Notes: generated by a model from the letters alone, not told the origin. DNA of 64,000 bases from Bacteroidetes bacterium RIFCSPLOWO2_12_FULL_35_15 (GCA_001769385.1 MEPB01000019.1:248001-312000), one strand, 5' to 3'; counted from the stretch's first letter, positions 1-8,796 are shown. A program made the numbers and translations.

Positions 1-226
1 AACAGATTTAGGCTCAAATATGTATTTTAAAGATTTCATGGTGTATGTTTTTTTGATCAGCTTGATAAATATTTTATAAAATTAAACTCTCTTTGCTTTA
101 ATAGATATGAGTTTAATCAAGTTGAAAAATGAAATAGATTACTTAAAAAAGGAGAAATGATTTTTGATTTTTTTACTGAAGCTTATTCGCTGTATCTTTT
201 GTTTACTTTTACGTTATAGATGTAAA

Positions 227-652
227 ATGAAAGAGGTGAAAATTATAATTTTTCTGTTTTTGGCGATTTCTGTTTCTTGTTTGGGGCAAAAAAATTCGAA
301 TAGAGGAACGATAAAAGTTGTTAAGGATACTGCAATATATACTAAAGTGGATGTAATGCCTGAATTTTCGGGTGGAAATGCTGCAATGTATAATTTTATA
401 CAGTTAAATTTACGTTATCCCCAAAATGCAAAGGAACGCGGTTCAAGTGGTACATGCTTTATTACCTTTGCAGTAAATATAGATGGCTCCTTGTCGAATA
501 TTATTATTTTGAAAGGCGCTAGTGGATGTCCAGAGTGTGATTTAGCGGCATTGCGTGTAATTAATATGATGCCTAAATGGACGCCAGGTAAAAATAAAGG
601 AGAAACGGTTCGGGTTCAATATAATATACCTATTAAATTTACTTTACGATAA
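227..652 (+). CDS. Small secreted protein with a TonB C-terminal-like domain
   Basis: About 141 residues. Residues 1-20 form a hydrophobic export signal (MKEVKIIIFLFLAISVS) ending near CLGQ, so it is exported and could be a lipoprotein, although the lipobox is poor. Residues about 45-141 read like a free TonB C-terminal domain: MPEFSGGNAAMYNFI, LRYPQNAKERG, a VNIDG turn, then MPKWTPGKNKGETV before a final strand. There is no TonB transmembrane anchor or proline-rich spacer, so I infer a periplasmic binding module rather than an energy transducer. The frame is open from a TTG at 164, but the ATG at 227 starts directly with the signal peptide and is preferred. It shares the motif GTIKVVK just after the signal with the protein at 3099-3716. 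It lies upstream of the sigma factor gene in the same direction. Confidence 0.75.
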   Translation: MKEVKIIIFLFLAISVSCLGQKNSNRGTIKVVKDTAIYTKVDVMPEFSGGNAAMYNFIQLNLRYPQNAKERGSSGTCFITFAVNIDGSLSNIIILKGASGCPECDLAALRVINMMPKWTPGKNKGETVRVQYNIPIKFTLR

Positions 653-706
653 TTTTGTATCTTTTTAAAATACTTACGTTATATTTCGAAACACAGTAAA
701 AAATTT

Positions 707-1273
707 ATGCTGCAAACATCAAAATATCATGCAACTAAAACCGATCTGGCCAATGAACTTGTTCAGGTGGAAGATGCAAAAAAAAATCCTGCAAAGTTTG
801 CTGTGTTATATGATAAATATTATGAGCAGATATTCCGTTTTATTTATCAGCGTTTAGATGATAAAGAACAAGCATTTGATGCCACACAACAGGTTTTTGT
901 AAAAGCATTGGAAAATTTGCATAAATATGAATTTCGCGGAGTGCCTTTTGCATCATGGCTTTACCGGATTGCATCAAGTGAAGTGAATAATTTATTCCGT
1001 TCACAAAAGGCACAACGTACTGTAAATATTGATTCGGTTAGCATTTACGGAATAATAGAAGAAATTCAGGAAAGTAAAATTGAAGAGTATCACGATAAAA
1101 TAGTTGCCATTATTGCCGAGAACTTAGAAGAAGACGAATTGCAATTGATCGAGATGCGCTTTTTCGAAAAACGATCTTTTAAAGAAATGGGAGAAATACT
1201 GGAGATCACCGAAAATAATGCAAAAGTAAAAACATATCGGATCTTAGATAAATTGAAAAAAATAATTAAATAG
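707..1273 (+). CDS. RNA polymerase sigma factor, sigma-70 family (ECF-like)
   Basis: 188 residues, the usual size of an extracytoplasmic-function sigma factor. Residues about 30-95 match region 2 (core binding and -10 recognition): FAVLYDKYYEQIFRFIYQRL, then DATQQVFVKAL and FASWLYRIASSEVNNLFR. Residues about 128-186 match region 4 with a helix-turn-helix: DELQLIEMRFFEKRSFKEMG followed by ENNAKVKTYRILDKLK. The ATG at 707 gives a normal N terminus. The next gene, 80 bases on in the same direction, encodes a single-pass membrane protein with a long cytoplasmic N terminus, an arrangement common for a sigma factor and its membrane regulator. That pairing is inferred from position; the partner has no recognised zinc anti-sigma domain. 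Target genes are unknown. Confidence 0.88.
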   Translation: MLQTSKYHATKTDLANELVQVEDAKKNPAKFAVLYDKYYEQIFRFIYQRLDDKEQAFDATQQVFVKALENLHKYEFRGVPFASWLYRIASSEVNNLFRSQKAQRTVNIDSVSIYGIIEEIQESKIEEYHDKIVAIIAENLEEDELQLIEMRFFEKRSFKEMGEILEITENNAKVKTYRILDKLKKIIK

Positions 1274-1353
1274 TTTCACCACAAAACGCGATAGAAAAAA
1301 ACTTTGCGCCTTTGCGGCAAAAAAGAAAAAACATAGCATATACAAATTACAAA

Positions 1354-3066
1354 ATGAAAAGAAAAGTAAATATAAACCGCCCTGAGATTAGCTCTGAAGA
1401 AATTGCACAGCGAAAAAATTTCGATTCGGTTTTGAAAAATCATGCAAACATCAGTGGGAAACCTTTGTTTAAAAAGCCTTGGTTTTTATCCAGCGTGATT
1501 GTTGCAACAGTAGCTATTGTTACCTCAGTTGTATTGTTGAACCAGGATACAAAACACGAGGTGCCAGATCCAATCGCAACCAACCTACAGCAAGAGATTA
1601 ACAGCGAGTTGGAATTCTATAGAAAAGAAGAAGCAAAGCCCTGTATCAGTCCTCCTTTAAAAGATGTGAATGTGCCTTATACAACTTTTAAAGTTATAGC
1701 CGAAAAAGGTGCGAATCTTGATTTTAAAACCGGTTCGAAATTAGTTGTTCCGAAAAATTCTTTTGTTGACGAAAACGGCAAGCTGGTCAAAGGTGAAATA
1801 GAATTGCGTTACCGTGAGTTTCATGATCCTATTGATTTTTTCGTTTCAGGTATTCCAATGACATACGATAGTGCAGGAGTAACCTATCAATTTGAATCTG
1901 CAGGTATGATGGAAATGCTGGCTTACCAGGATGGAAAACCTCTGAATATGGCTCCTGAAAAAGCAATTAATGTGGAGTTAGCATCCAACTATAAAGGAAC
2001 AGAATACAATCTGTATAAATTAGATACCGTAAAAAATAATTGGGCTTGTTTAGGAAAAGATAAAGTAGTTACAACAAACGAAACAAAAGGAAAAGCCAAA
2101 CCGGATACTGCAAAGATTGTTAAGATTCAGCAAACTCCTGAATACAAAATTCTGGAAACAAAAAAAGTAGAGATCCAAAAAGAGAAAGAACTGAAAATTG
2201 CAGCATTACCTAAAGTGGCTCCCGAACCTAAAAAACCTGAATTAGCAAAAGCAGGCAAATACACTTTTGATATTTCAGCGGAGGGTTATCCCGAATTAGC
2301 AGTTTACAAAGGTTTGTTATTTGAGGTGGGAGATGAAAATAAGCATTTCGATAAAGCACTGTATAAAATAACATGGGACGAAGCAACCATTAAGGAAGGA
2401 ACTAAAAAAGGCGAGAATTATTTGTTGACCTTGCGTAAGGAAACAAAGAAATATGAATTTATTGTTTATCCTGTTTATGAAGGGAAAAATTATGAAACAG
2501 CAATGAAGGATTATCAGGAGAAGTTTTCTAAATATAATGTTGTTCTTGAAAAAAGGAAAGTGGACGAGAAACGAATTGAGGAGGAATACCAGGCAAAATT
2601 ACTAGCCATAAAAAAAGCGCAAGAAGCTCAGTTTGAGGAATGGAAAAGAGTCATGGCAAGTCAGGAAAAATCAATGAGTAAGGAAGAACAAGTGAGGCGG
2701 ATGTTTTCTATCAGTAGTTTTGGTGTTTATAATAGTGACCATCCGAGTCATTATCCAAAAGGCATGAAATGTTCAGCCAACCTGAGTACCGATAAAAATG
2801 TAAAACTCTTGTGTTACGAGATCTATTTAGCAGATAAAAATAAAAATGGATTATTTACATTTAATAGAAATCCAATTGCTTCGTTTTCATTTGATCCAAA
2901 TTCAAAAAATATGTTGTGGACCGTTGAAAATGGTGTTTTGTACTGGTTAAAGCCGGAACAATTTACCGATATTAAAAGTTCGGATGGGGTGCAAAAACTC
3001 GTTATGAATCGAGTGGATCAAAAATTTAAATCAGTTGATGAACTGAAAACGTATTTTAATTTTTAA
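1354..3066 (+). CDS. Single-pass membrane protein with ZU5-like domain, possible sigma-factor partner
   Basis: 570 residues from the ATG at 1354 (the frame is open from a TTG at 1312). A basic cytoplasmic N terminus of about 43 residues is followed by one membrane helix at about 44-62 (FLSSVIVATVAIVTSVVLL). The outer part begins with a beta-rich segment, residues about 105-170, containing GANLDFKTGSKLVVPKNSF and KGEIELRYREF. This resembles ZU5-type domains, in which a strand pair precedes a long sheet. A Lys/Pro-rich linker follows at about 245-310, and a charged helical, probably coiled-coil segment at about 405-450. Its position after the sigma gene and its topology suggest signalling or anti-sigma function, which is inference. 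I do not recognise a named family for the whole protein. Confidence 0.72.
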   Translation: MKRKVNINRPEISSEEIAQRKNFDSVLKNHANISGKPLFKKPWFLSSVIVATVAIVTSVVLLNQDTKHEVPDPIATNLQQEINSELEFYRKEEAKPCISPPLKDVNVPYTTFKVIAEKGANLDFKTGSKLVVPKNSFVDENGKLVKGEIELRYREFHDPIDFFVSGIPMTYDSAGVTYQFESAGMMEMLAYQDGKPLNMAPEKAINVELASNYKGTEYNLYKLDTVKNNWACLGKDKVVTTNETKGKAKPDTAKIVKIQQTPEYKILETKKVEIQKEKELKIAALPKVAPEPKKPELAKAGKYTFDISAEGYPELAVYKGLLFEVGDENKHFDKALYKITWDEATIKEGTKKGENYLLTLRKETKKYEFIVYPVYEGKNYETAMKDYQEKFSKYNVVLEKRKVDEKRIEEEYQAKLLAIKKAQEAQFEEWKRVMASQEKSMSKEEQVRRMFSISSFGVYNSDHPSHYPKGMKCSANLSTDKNVKLLCYEIYLADKNKNGLFTFNRNPIASFSFDPNSKNMLWTVENGVLYWLKPEQFTDIKSSDGVQKLVMNRVDQKFKSVDELKTYFNF

Positions 3067-3098
3067 ATACTGATTTCGTAAGTAGAAGAACAATCCCT

Positions 3099-3716
3099 AT
3101 GTTAAGAAGTAAAATAATTATATTTTTTCTTTTTTATGCGATCTCTTCTTTTGCCCAAAATGATACAACACAGCGGCACGGAACGATAAAGGTTGTAAAG
3201 CCGCATGATGGAGAAATCTACATTATGGCAATCGCTGATTTTGCTAATTTTGAACTCCCCAAAGTTAACCACGATTTTTCTAAAGAAGATTTATTCCAGC
3301 CTGTTCCGGTTGTTAAAGGATATTCCAATCCTTTCAATTACACAAAATATTTTAACAACAAATTTAAATCCGAACAAATTGATTTAAAAGGTAAAACGAT
3401 TGATACTGTAATTTTTGAAATAAAAGTGTTAGCGAACGGAAAAACGTATATCAAAGATAAAAGTAAGACAATGATGATAAGTGGTCTTCCTGCCGTTTAC
3501 AATGAAAAGGAAGCAGGGTTTGAACTAAATAGTTTGCATTTGAATTGTTTGACTTTTCTGAAAAATATTAACCAATGGCTTCCCGGATATGTGGTGTTTC
3601 CTAAAAAAGATAAATTTAAAGGTGAGACAGTGATCAAACCTGTCAAAAATAATGTGACTGTTACCGGATCAATTATGATTATATTTTCCACGATCCCATT
3701 TGAAGAAGATTTTTAA
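3099..3716 (+). CDS. Secreted protein, divergent TonB C-terminal-like domain
   Basis: 205 residues with a signal peptide of about 19 residues ending SSFAQ. After the signal it has HGTIKVVKPHDGEIY, matching the RGTIKVVK stretch of the gene at 227-652. The C-terminal half also follows the TonB C-terminal layout: DTVIFEIKVLANGKTY, a short helix, then INQWLPGYVVFPKKDKFKGE and a last hydrophobic strand ending MIIFS. The central part (residues 45-90) has no resemblance that I see. It lies 33 bases after the membrane protein, in the same direction, so the four genes from 227 to 3716 may be one locus. The family assignment of the C-terminal half is tentative. Confidence 0.7.
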   Translation: MLRSKIIIFFLFYAISSFAQNDTTQRHGTIKVVKPHDGEIYIMAIADFANFELPKVNHDFSKEDLFQPVPVVKGYSNPFNYTKYFNNKFKSEQIDLKGKTIDTVIFEIKVLANGKTYIKDKSKTMMISGLPAVYNEKEAGFELNSLHLNCLTFLKNINQWLPGYVVFPKKDKFKGETVIKPVKNNVTVTGSIMIIFSTIPFEEDF

Positions 3717-3790
3717 TTTCTGTCAATAGCGAGTTTTTCTTTGGGCTCCTTGCCGATAAAAATTATATCTTTATCATTCAAATTTTAAGA

Positions 3791-5323
3791 ATGCATTTTC
3801 TGAAAGATAAAAAAATCTATTTCCTGCTTTCTTTTATTGAAGGTGCTTCAGTGATGGCAACCGAATTGTTGGGTGCAAAAATGCTAGCTCCTTATTTTGG
3901 TTCTTCTCTATACGTTTGGGCAACGGTTTTAGCAATTACGCTTGGTGGTTTGGCTGTCGGGTATTTTTTTGGCGGGGTGCTTTCTTATAAAAATAAAAAT
4001 CCTTTTACCTTATTTTATGTGCTGTTACTTGCGGCAGGTTTTACAGTATTGATGCCTTATACATCAAAAATTGTTTTATGGGCAATTGGCATGCATAGTT
4101 TAATTCCATCAGTGATTGTTTCTTCCATTTGTATTTTATTTCCTCCGGTATTTATGATGGGAATGGTTTCACCACTCATCATTCGGACTATTACAAAAGA
4201 TATTGATGAATCGGGTAGGGCGGCAGGAGCAATTTATGCTATTTCAACCGTTGGTGGCATCATTGCCACATTTGCATTTGGATTTTATGTGATACCGACA
4301 TTTGGGTTAACGTATCCCTCCATTTTTACGGGCATTGCACTTGGCTTCATCCCTTTTTTAATTCTGTTGCGACAAAAACAAATTGCAAAGACATTGGTTT
4401 TTTCGTTGCTTTGTGCCTGGGCTTTATCTGCTGCATCATTTAAGTTTTCAAGTAATATAAAAGTGCTATACAATGCCGAGGGATTGCTTGGGCAGATAAT
4501 GGTTCTGGATTATCCTCATTATGATAAAAATGCAGTTATCGATGGTCATAGCCGCTGGTTATTTGTAAATCGAATTTCACAAACCATGTACGATTCATTA
4601 GCTGATGAATCAAAGAAGGAAGAAAAATATTTCACCTACGTATATCGTATTTCCGATTACATAGATTCATTACCCAAAGATTCAAAAATATTATTGCTTG
4701 GCATGGGAGGAGGCAGTGTTGCTCACCGACTCACGGAAAGAGGTTTTTCTGTTGATGTATGTGAATTGGATAAACGAATTTCAGATGTGGCGAAAAAGTA
4801 CTTTTATATCAATGATAATGTGAAAATAACTGTGGATGATGCACGACATTATATTAAAACCTGTACTAAAAAATATGATGTAATTGTCTTCGATACTTTT
4901 AAAGGCGAAGATCCTCCAAATCATGTATTCACTCAGGAATCATTGGAGGAAACAAAAAAAATACTATCTGAAAAAGGAATTATTTTTGTAAACAGTATGG
5001 GATATATTGATGGAAAAATTGGAAAGTCGATGCGTTCCATTTACAAAACATTTTTAGCAGATAATTTTAATGTGGAAGTCCTTTCAACAAATCCGGATCC
5101 CGATCAAAGTAATTTACTTTTTTATGCTTCTTTAAATAAAATAAAGCCGCATCCGGATTTTATTGCACAAAAAAAAATTGATTTAAATGATGCCGTGGTT
5201 TTGAAAGACGAGTTTCCGGTATTGGATATTTTAAATGCGGAAGCTGCAAAAAGATGGAGAGTAATGGCAATCGCTTTTTTTAATTCAGATCCTAATCAGC
5301 AATTATTGCCGGTGTTTAGGTAA
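3791..5323 (+). CDS. Membrane-embedded spermidine-synthase-like protein
   Basis: 510 residues. The first about 210 residues hold six or more hydrophobic helices, opening with EGASVMATELLGAKMLAPYF, the characteristic start of fused MFS-like spermidine synthase homologs. Residues about 290-420 form a Rossmann methyltransferase-like fold of the polyamine synthase family: ILLLGMGGGSVAHRL is the glycine-rich nucleotide loop, VDVCELDKRISDVAKKYF the acidic strand end, then VDDARHYI and DVIVFDTFKGEDPPNH. In soluble enzymes this fold transfers an aminopropyl group from decarboxylated SAM to putrescine. Whether the membrane-fused forms do so is not established, so I call it family-level only. It probably sits in the inner membrane with the catalytic domain in the cytoplasm. 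No polyamine genes lie nearby. Confidence 0.85.
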   Translation: MHFLKDKKIYFLLSFIEGASVMATELLGAKMLAPYFGSSLYVWATVLAITLGGLAVGYFFGGVLSYKNKNPFTLFYVLLLAAGFTVLMPYTSKIVLWAIGMHSLIPSVIVSSICILFPPVFMMGMVSPLIIRTITKDIDESGRAAGAIYAISTVGGIIATFAFGFYVIPTFGLTYPSIFTGIALGFIPFLILLRQKQIAKTLVFSLLCAWALSAASFKFSSNIKVLYNAEGLLGQIMVLDYPHYDKNAVIDGHSRWLFVNRISQTMYDSLADESKKEEKYFTYVYRISDYIDSLPKDSKILLLGMGGGSVAHRLTERGFSVDVCELDKRISDVAKKYFYINDNVKITVDDARHYIKTCTKKYDVIVFDTFKGEDPPNHVFTQESLEETKKILSEKGIIFVNSMGYIDGKIGKSMRSIYKTFLADNFNVEVLSTNPDPDQSNLLFYASLNKIKPHPDFIAQKKIDLNDAVVLKDEFPVLDILNAEAAKRWRVMAIAFFNSDPNQQLLPVFR

Positions 5324-5482
5324 TTTTAATTGAGTTAAATATGGGTGATAAGTAATTTAGGTAGTATTATTCATGGTGTTTTTTTACCTGTTTCATTATT
5401 TAACCCATTTCCCCAATTAACTTAATTAATTCCTGATCTCCCAATTGACTTACTTCCTTAATCAACCCATTCCCCCAAAAAC

Positions 5483-6025
5483 TTACAATCCAAAATTAAC
5501 ACCTATTCTTATTATTGGATTTTGGTAGGGAGTATAAAGTGATTCGGTGAAATTATATAGGATCATGGCAACAATTCCTGAATGTTCTCCAAAGCGTTGA
5601 ACATATCCTCCGCCAGCCATTAAACTTCCAACCTCGACTCTTCTGCGTGGGTAAAAATCAAATGCTTCTAAATTCAAATATTCATATTCAGCATGGGCAA
5701 ATAAATAATCAGTAAAAAAGTACCTGCCAAAAACCCTTCCCCCATATACATTAGTTTTTAGATCATAATACTTGTCGTGATATTCATAGTATTGATAAGT
5801 TGCACCAATACCTGCTGAAATCCTGTCGGTAATTTTATATCCGACCAAAGGAGAAACTTCAATGAAAGTAACTGTACCAAACTGAACCCCAAGGTTACCC
5901 CCGGTATATAATTTATCCCAAAAATCACTTTTCGGGGCATGCTTTCGGAGCATGGTGCTATCCTGTGCAATGCCCTTAAAAGCCAGTAATATAAGAATCA
6001 GAAAAAGTTTGAATTTTATTTGCAA
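5483..6025 (-). CDS. Outer-membrane beta-barrel-like protein, conserved in Bacteroidota
   Basis: 180 residues with a clear signal peptide of about 20 residues (LFLILILLAFKGIAQ). The mature part is made of alternating short amphipathic strands rich in Tyr, Phe and Gly: LYTGGNLGVQFG, FIEVSPLVGYKITDRISAG, VYGGRVFGRYFFTDYLFAHA, ending IIRIGVNFGL. A terminal aromatic or Leu residue after a strand is usual in outer-membrane barrels. The length predicts about eight strands. It matches a family of conserved hypothetical barrels that I know from Bacteroidota, but no function is assigned to it. It is convergent with the spermidine-synthase-like gene and divergent from the SDR gene, so it is probably transcribed alone. 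Confidence 0.75.
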   Translation of the reverse strand: MQIKFKLFLILILLAFKGIAQDSTMLRKHAPKSDFWDKLYTGGNLGVQFGTVTFIEVSPLVGYKITDRISAGIGATYQYYEYHDKYYDLKTNVYGGRVFGRYFFTDYLFAHAEYEYLNLEAFDFYPRRRVEVGSLMAGGGYVQRFGEHSGIVAMILYNFTESLYTPYQNPIIRIGVNFGL

Positions 6026-6100
6026 TTTATTTGAATTTGATATATGTAAAATTAATAAAAAAATGTGTTTCTTTGAAAGAAATAAAAATAGAAATAGATC

Positions 6101-6811
6101 ATGAATATTGTGATAACAGGTGCAAGTCGTGGAATAGGATATGAATTGGTAAAACTTTTATCTGCCGATTCAAAAAATACGATCATTGCAATTGCTCGTA
6201 ATCCGGAAAAACTGGATGAATTAAAAAGAGTATGTTCTGAATTCAATCCGGCATCTAAAGTAATACCTGTTGTTTGTGATCTGAGTAATTCCAATGAAAT
6301 CTCAGCATTGAATTCAAAGATAAAATTACATTTAGCTTCTGTAAATATTTTAATAAATAATGCAGGAGCTATTGTAAATAAAGCTTTTTCAGAAATTACC
6401 TCCACCGAGTTGGAATATGTTTATAGGGTTAATGTTTTTTCTGTTTTTCAATTGATACAAACGATCTTGCCGCTGATGGGCAAAAATGAACGAGCACATA
6501 TTGTGAATATTGGCAGCATGGGAGGTTTTCAGGGGAGTGCAAAATTTGCGGGATTATCAGCATACAGTTCAAGTAAAGCAGCGTTGGCTTGTTTAACCGA
6601 ATGTTTAGCGGAGGAATTTAAAGATTCAACTATTTCATTTAATTACCTGGCATTAGGTGCCACACAAACGGAAATGTTAAACGAAGCATTTCCCGGTTAT
6701 AAGGCCCCTTTGTCAGCTTCTGAAATGGCATCTTTTATTGCCGACTTCGCTTTAAATGCTCATAAATTTATGAATGGCAAAGTTCTTCCCATATCTCTGA
6801 GTACGCCATAA
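6101..6811 (+). CDS. Short-chain dehydrogenase/reductase (SDR)
   Basis: 236 residues, typical of classical SDR enzymes. The NAD(P)-binding loop is TGASRGIG at residues 6-13. NNAG lies near residue 86, the catalytic Ser is in VNIGSMGG near 136, and the YSSSK motif near 150 supplies the catalytic Tyr and Lys. Arg after the glycine motif (IAIARNPEKLDEL) suggests a preference for NADP, which is inference. The C-terminal substrate loop (GATQTEMLNEAFPGYK) does not reveal the substrate. It is divergent from the barrel gene at 5483-6025 with a 75-base gap, and no pathway partners are adjacent. Confidence 0.88.
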   Translation: MNIVITGASRGIGYELVKLLSADSKNTIIAIARNPEKLDELKRVCSEFNPASKVIPVVCDLSNSNEISALNSKIKLHLASVNILINNAGAIVNKAFSEITSTELEYVYRVNVFSVFQLIQTILPLMGKNERAHIVNIGSMGGFQGSAKFAGLSAYSSSKAALACLTECLAEEFKDSTISFNYLALGATQTEMLNEAFPGYKAPLSASEMASFIADFALNAHKFMNGKVLPISLSTP

Positions 6812-6884
6812 GTATTGCAGATTAATTTATTTAGTAGTAATTTGGAAGTGAATTTTATTTTCCAAAATATTTTTCTAAACAAGA

Positions 6885-7361
6885 ATGGATAATAAGCGAT
6901 TGAAAATTAGTTTGTTGTTTTTTGCTTCTGTCCTTTTTCTTTTTTCGGGATGTTCGTGGCAGGAGTATTTTGTTGTATCAAATGAATCAACTTCAGACAT
7001 TACACTCGAATATGAAATTGAAAGTCCTGAAAATGGATTTCCAATTTTTGAAAGCCATCCTTCCGTTTACCAACTTGATGCATCCGGTACTATTAATTGG
7101 AATGAAAAGTTAGCAGTTGCAGATGGTAACATGTTGCCACAGATCATTCAACTTGTATTGCCGCCAAAAAGTGCAATTATCATTGGTAATCTTTCAAATG
7201 ATCATTATGAAAAACAGGATCAGTATTTCATTAACGGGAGAAAATTTAATTTGAAAAATATGAAAATCGTTACAAAAAATAAGATAATAGAAATAAGTCC
7301 TGAAAATTTTGACACTTATTTTAAAAAGAAAAACGGGTTTATCATTTTTAAAACGAAATAA
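6885..7361 (+). CDS. Putative lipoprotein of unknown function
   Basis: 158 residues. The N terminus is a lipoprotein signal: a basic start (MDNKRLK), a hydrophobic core, and lipobox LFSGC with the Cys at about residue 23. The mature part has two regions of predicted strands, VVSNESTSDITLEYEIES and IIQLVLPPKSAIIIGNLS, and ends with a Lys-rich tail. I do not recognise a family. It follows the SDR gene by 73 bases in the same direction. The DUF4290 gene downstream has its own promoter, so this gene probably ends the SDR transcript. Confidence 0.65.
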   Translation: MDNKRLKISLLFFASVLFLFSGCSWQEYFVVSNESTSDITLEYEIESPENGFPIFESHPSVYQLDASGTINWNEKLAVADGNMLPQIIQLVLPPKSAIIIGNLSNDHYEKQDQYFINGRKFNLKNMKIVTKNKIIEISPENFDTYFKKKNGFIIFKTK

Positions 7362-7407
7362 ATAAGAAAAATTTCTTTGCAAGGAAAATCATGTTACGAA
7401 AACAATT

Positions 7408-7438
7408 TTTGTACTTTCCAATAAAATCGCTACTTTTG
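7408..7438 (+). promoter_or_regulatory. Bacteroidota sigma-A type promoter for the DUF4290 gene
   Basis: TTTG at 7408-7411 and TACTTTTG at 7431-7438 are separated by exactly 19 bases. This is a full match to the Bacteroidota consensus TTTG-N19-TAnnTTTG. It lies 43 bases before the ATG at 7481. Confidence 0.75.
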
Positions 7439-7480
7439 ATTAATAATTAGAATTTTTATCACCAATACCAAAATTTCCAG

Positions 7481-8158
7481 ATGGAATATAATACCAGTCT
7501 GCCCAAGATGATTATCCCCGAATATGGCAGAAACATTCAAAAAATGATTGATTTTGCGATTACCGTTGCTGATCGTGAAGAACGTAATAAAGTGGCTAGG
7601 GCTATTATCGATGTAATGGGGCAGTTAAATCCACATTTGCGTGATGTTACCGATTTTAAGCATAAGTTATGGGATCATTTATTTATTATCTCGGAGTTTA
7701 ATTTAGATGTAGATTCACCATATCCAAAACCAACACCCGAAACGTTTCAAACAAAACCTGATAGAGTTTTATATCCCAGTAATGATATTCGTTACAAGCA
7801 TTATGGTAAAACAGTTGAACGTATTATTGCCAAAGCAAAAGAATATCCTGATGGGGAAGAGAAAGCCGCTTTAACTGAACAAATTGCAAACATGATGAAG
7901 CGTTCCTATCTGACTTGGAATCGTGATTCAGTGAATGATGAAGTGATCTTAAAACAATTAGAAGAACTTTCAAATGGGGAATTGACTTTAGCTGATCCAT
8001 CTGCATTACGTAGTACTCAAACATTTGTACCTCGTACTCCAAGTACAAATCGCGATCGTGATAAAAAGAAACAAAATACATCCGGAGGAAAACAAAATAG
8101 TGGCGGAGGAGGGTTCCGGCATAATAATAACAATCCAAAATTTAAACGAAAATTTTAA
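7481..8158 (+). CDS. DUF4290 family protein with basic, Gly/Asn-rich tail
   Basis: 225 residues. The first about 180 match the Bacteroidota-specific DUF4290 family: IIPEYGRNIQKMIDFAITV, REERNKVARAIIDVMGQLNP, then KHKLWDHLFIISEF and SPYPKPTPETF. The family is broadly conserved in the phylum without an assigned function. Residues about 185-225 are a disordered tail rich in Arg, Lys, Gly and Asn (RDRDKKKQNTSGGKQ, then KFKRKF), which looks suited to contact RNA or another polyanion; that is inference. There is no signal peptide, so it is cytoplasmic. It has its own consensus promoter and a strong terminator right after it, so it is a single-gene transcript. Confidence 0.87.
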   Translation: MEYNTSLPKMIIPEYGRNIQKMIDFAITVADREERNKVARAIIDVMGQLNPHLRDVTDFKHKLWDHLFIISEFNLDVDSPYPKPTPETFQTKPDRVLYPSNDIRYKHYGKTVERIIAKAKEYPDGEEKAALTEQIANMMKRSYLTWNRDSVNDEVILKQLEELSNGELTLADPSALRSTQTFVPRTPSTNRDRDKKKQNTSGGKQNSGGGGFRHNNNNPKFKRKF

Positions 8159-8180
8159 TTTTCATATATCAAATGTCTTA

Positions 8181-8208
8181 AAAGCCAAGTTTTTGCTTGG
8201 CTTTTTTT
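8181..8208 (+). terminator. Rho-independent terminator after the DUF4290 gene
   Basis: Perfect stem AAGCCAAG / CTTGGCTT with a short T-rich loop, followed by a run of seven T. Its T-tract touches the -33 region of the next promoter. Confidence 0.85.
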
Positions 8209-8236
8209 ATAGATAAAAAAATAGAAATTACTTTTG
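8206..8236 (+). promoter_or_regulatory. Probable promoter for the repeat-protein gene at 8289
   Basis: TACTTTTG at 8229-8236 fully matches TAnnTTTG. Nineteen bases upstream is TTTA (8206-8209), one base from the consensus TTTG. The upstream box overlaps the end of the preceding terminator. Confidence 0.5.
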
Positions 8237-8288
8237 CCCAAACAAATCATAAAAGAACCAATCTACTATAACACTAAAAAAATTAAAC

Positions 8289-8690
8289 ATGAAAACAGAT
8301 CTTTATACCAAAACCGTTTTAACGGTAATCGCAATTGCACTTATTGCACTTGTTTTTAAAAATTCAACTATTGTAAATGAAGCAAGAGCCGACCAAACCA
8401 ATTTTAATAAATTTGTTTCGGTACCTGTTAATGCTGATGGTTCTATTAATGTAAAAATGGTAAGTGATATGGATGTAAATATTCACAGTATCGGAGGTAG
8501 CAGTGTATATGGCGCTTTGCCAATTAATTTAAAAGAAATAGGCGGAAATAGTTTTTATGGTTCCTTACCGATGAATATTAAAGAAATTAATGGAAGTACT
8601 ATTAATTCAAGCAATGGTTTACCTGTAAATATAGAAGCTGTTGATGGTACTAGTATTTATAGTTCTGTTCCCGTAAAAGAAGTTAAATAG
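8289..8690 (+). CDS. Membrane-anchored small protein with ~20-residue repeats
   Basis: 133 residues. One hydrophobic helix lies at about 9-28 (VLTVIAIALIALVFK). It may act as a membrane anchor or an uncleaved signal, followed by EARADQ. The rest is built from imperfect repeats of about 20 residues. Each has a strand such as LPINLKEIGG, LPMNIKEING or LPVNIEAVDG followed by a Ser-Tyr-Gly segment (SSVYGA, NSFYGS, TSIYSS). The regular hydrophobic-polar pattern suggests a short beta-solenoid or stacked-strand structure. I do not recognise a named family. It has a probable promoter directly upstream and no close operon partner. Confidence 0.65.
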   Translation: MKTDLYTKTVLTVIAIALIALVFKNSTIVNEARADQTNFNKFVSVPVNADGSINVKMVSDMDVNIHSIGGSSVYGALPINLKEIGGNSFYGSLPMNIKEINGSTINSSNGLPVNIEAVDGTSIYSSVPVKEVK

Positions 8691-8704
8691 AGATTTTTTT
8701 ATAA

Positions 8705-8720
8705 TTTAGGTTAACCTAAA
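8705..8720. repeat. Perfect 16-bp palindrome between two small genes
   Basis: TTTAGGTTAACCTAAA is a perfect spacerless palindrome, 15 bases after one stop codon and 77 bases before the next gene. It has no T-tract, so it resembles a dimeric protein-binding site more than a terminator. No regulator is known. Confidence 0.35.
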
Positions 8721-8796
8721 AATATTCTGTTTTATTGTTCGTATGTAAACAAAATTTTATATTATTGCACCATATTAACCCAAAAAACTAAATAAA

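Noticed and set aside
164-226. Upstream TTG start for the first gene
   Set aside because: It would place 21 residues before a clean signal peptide; the ATG at 227 begins directly with it.
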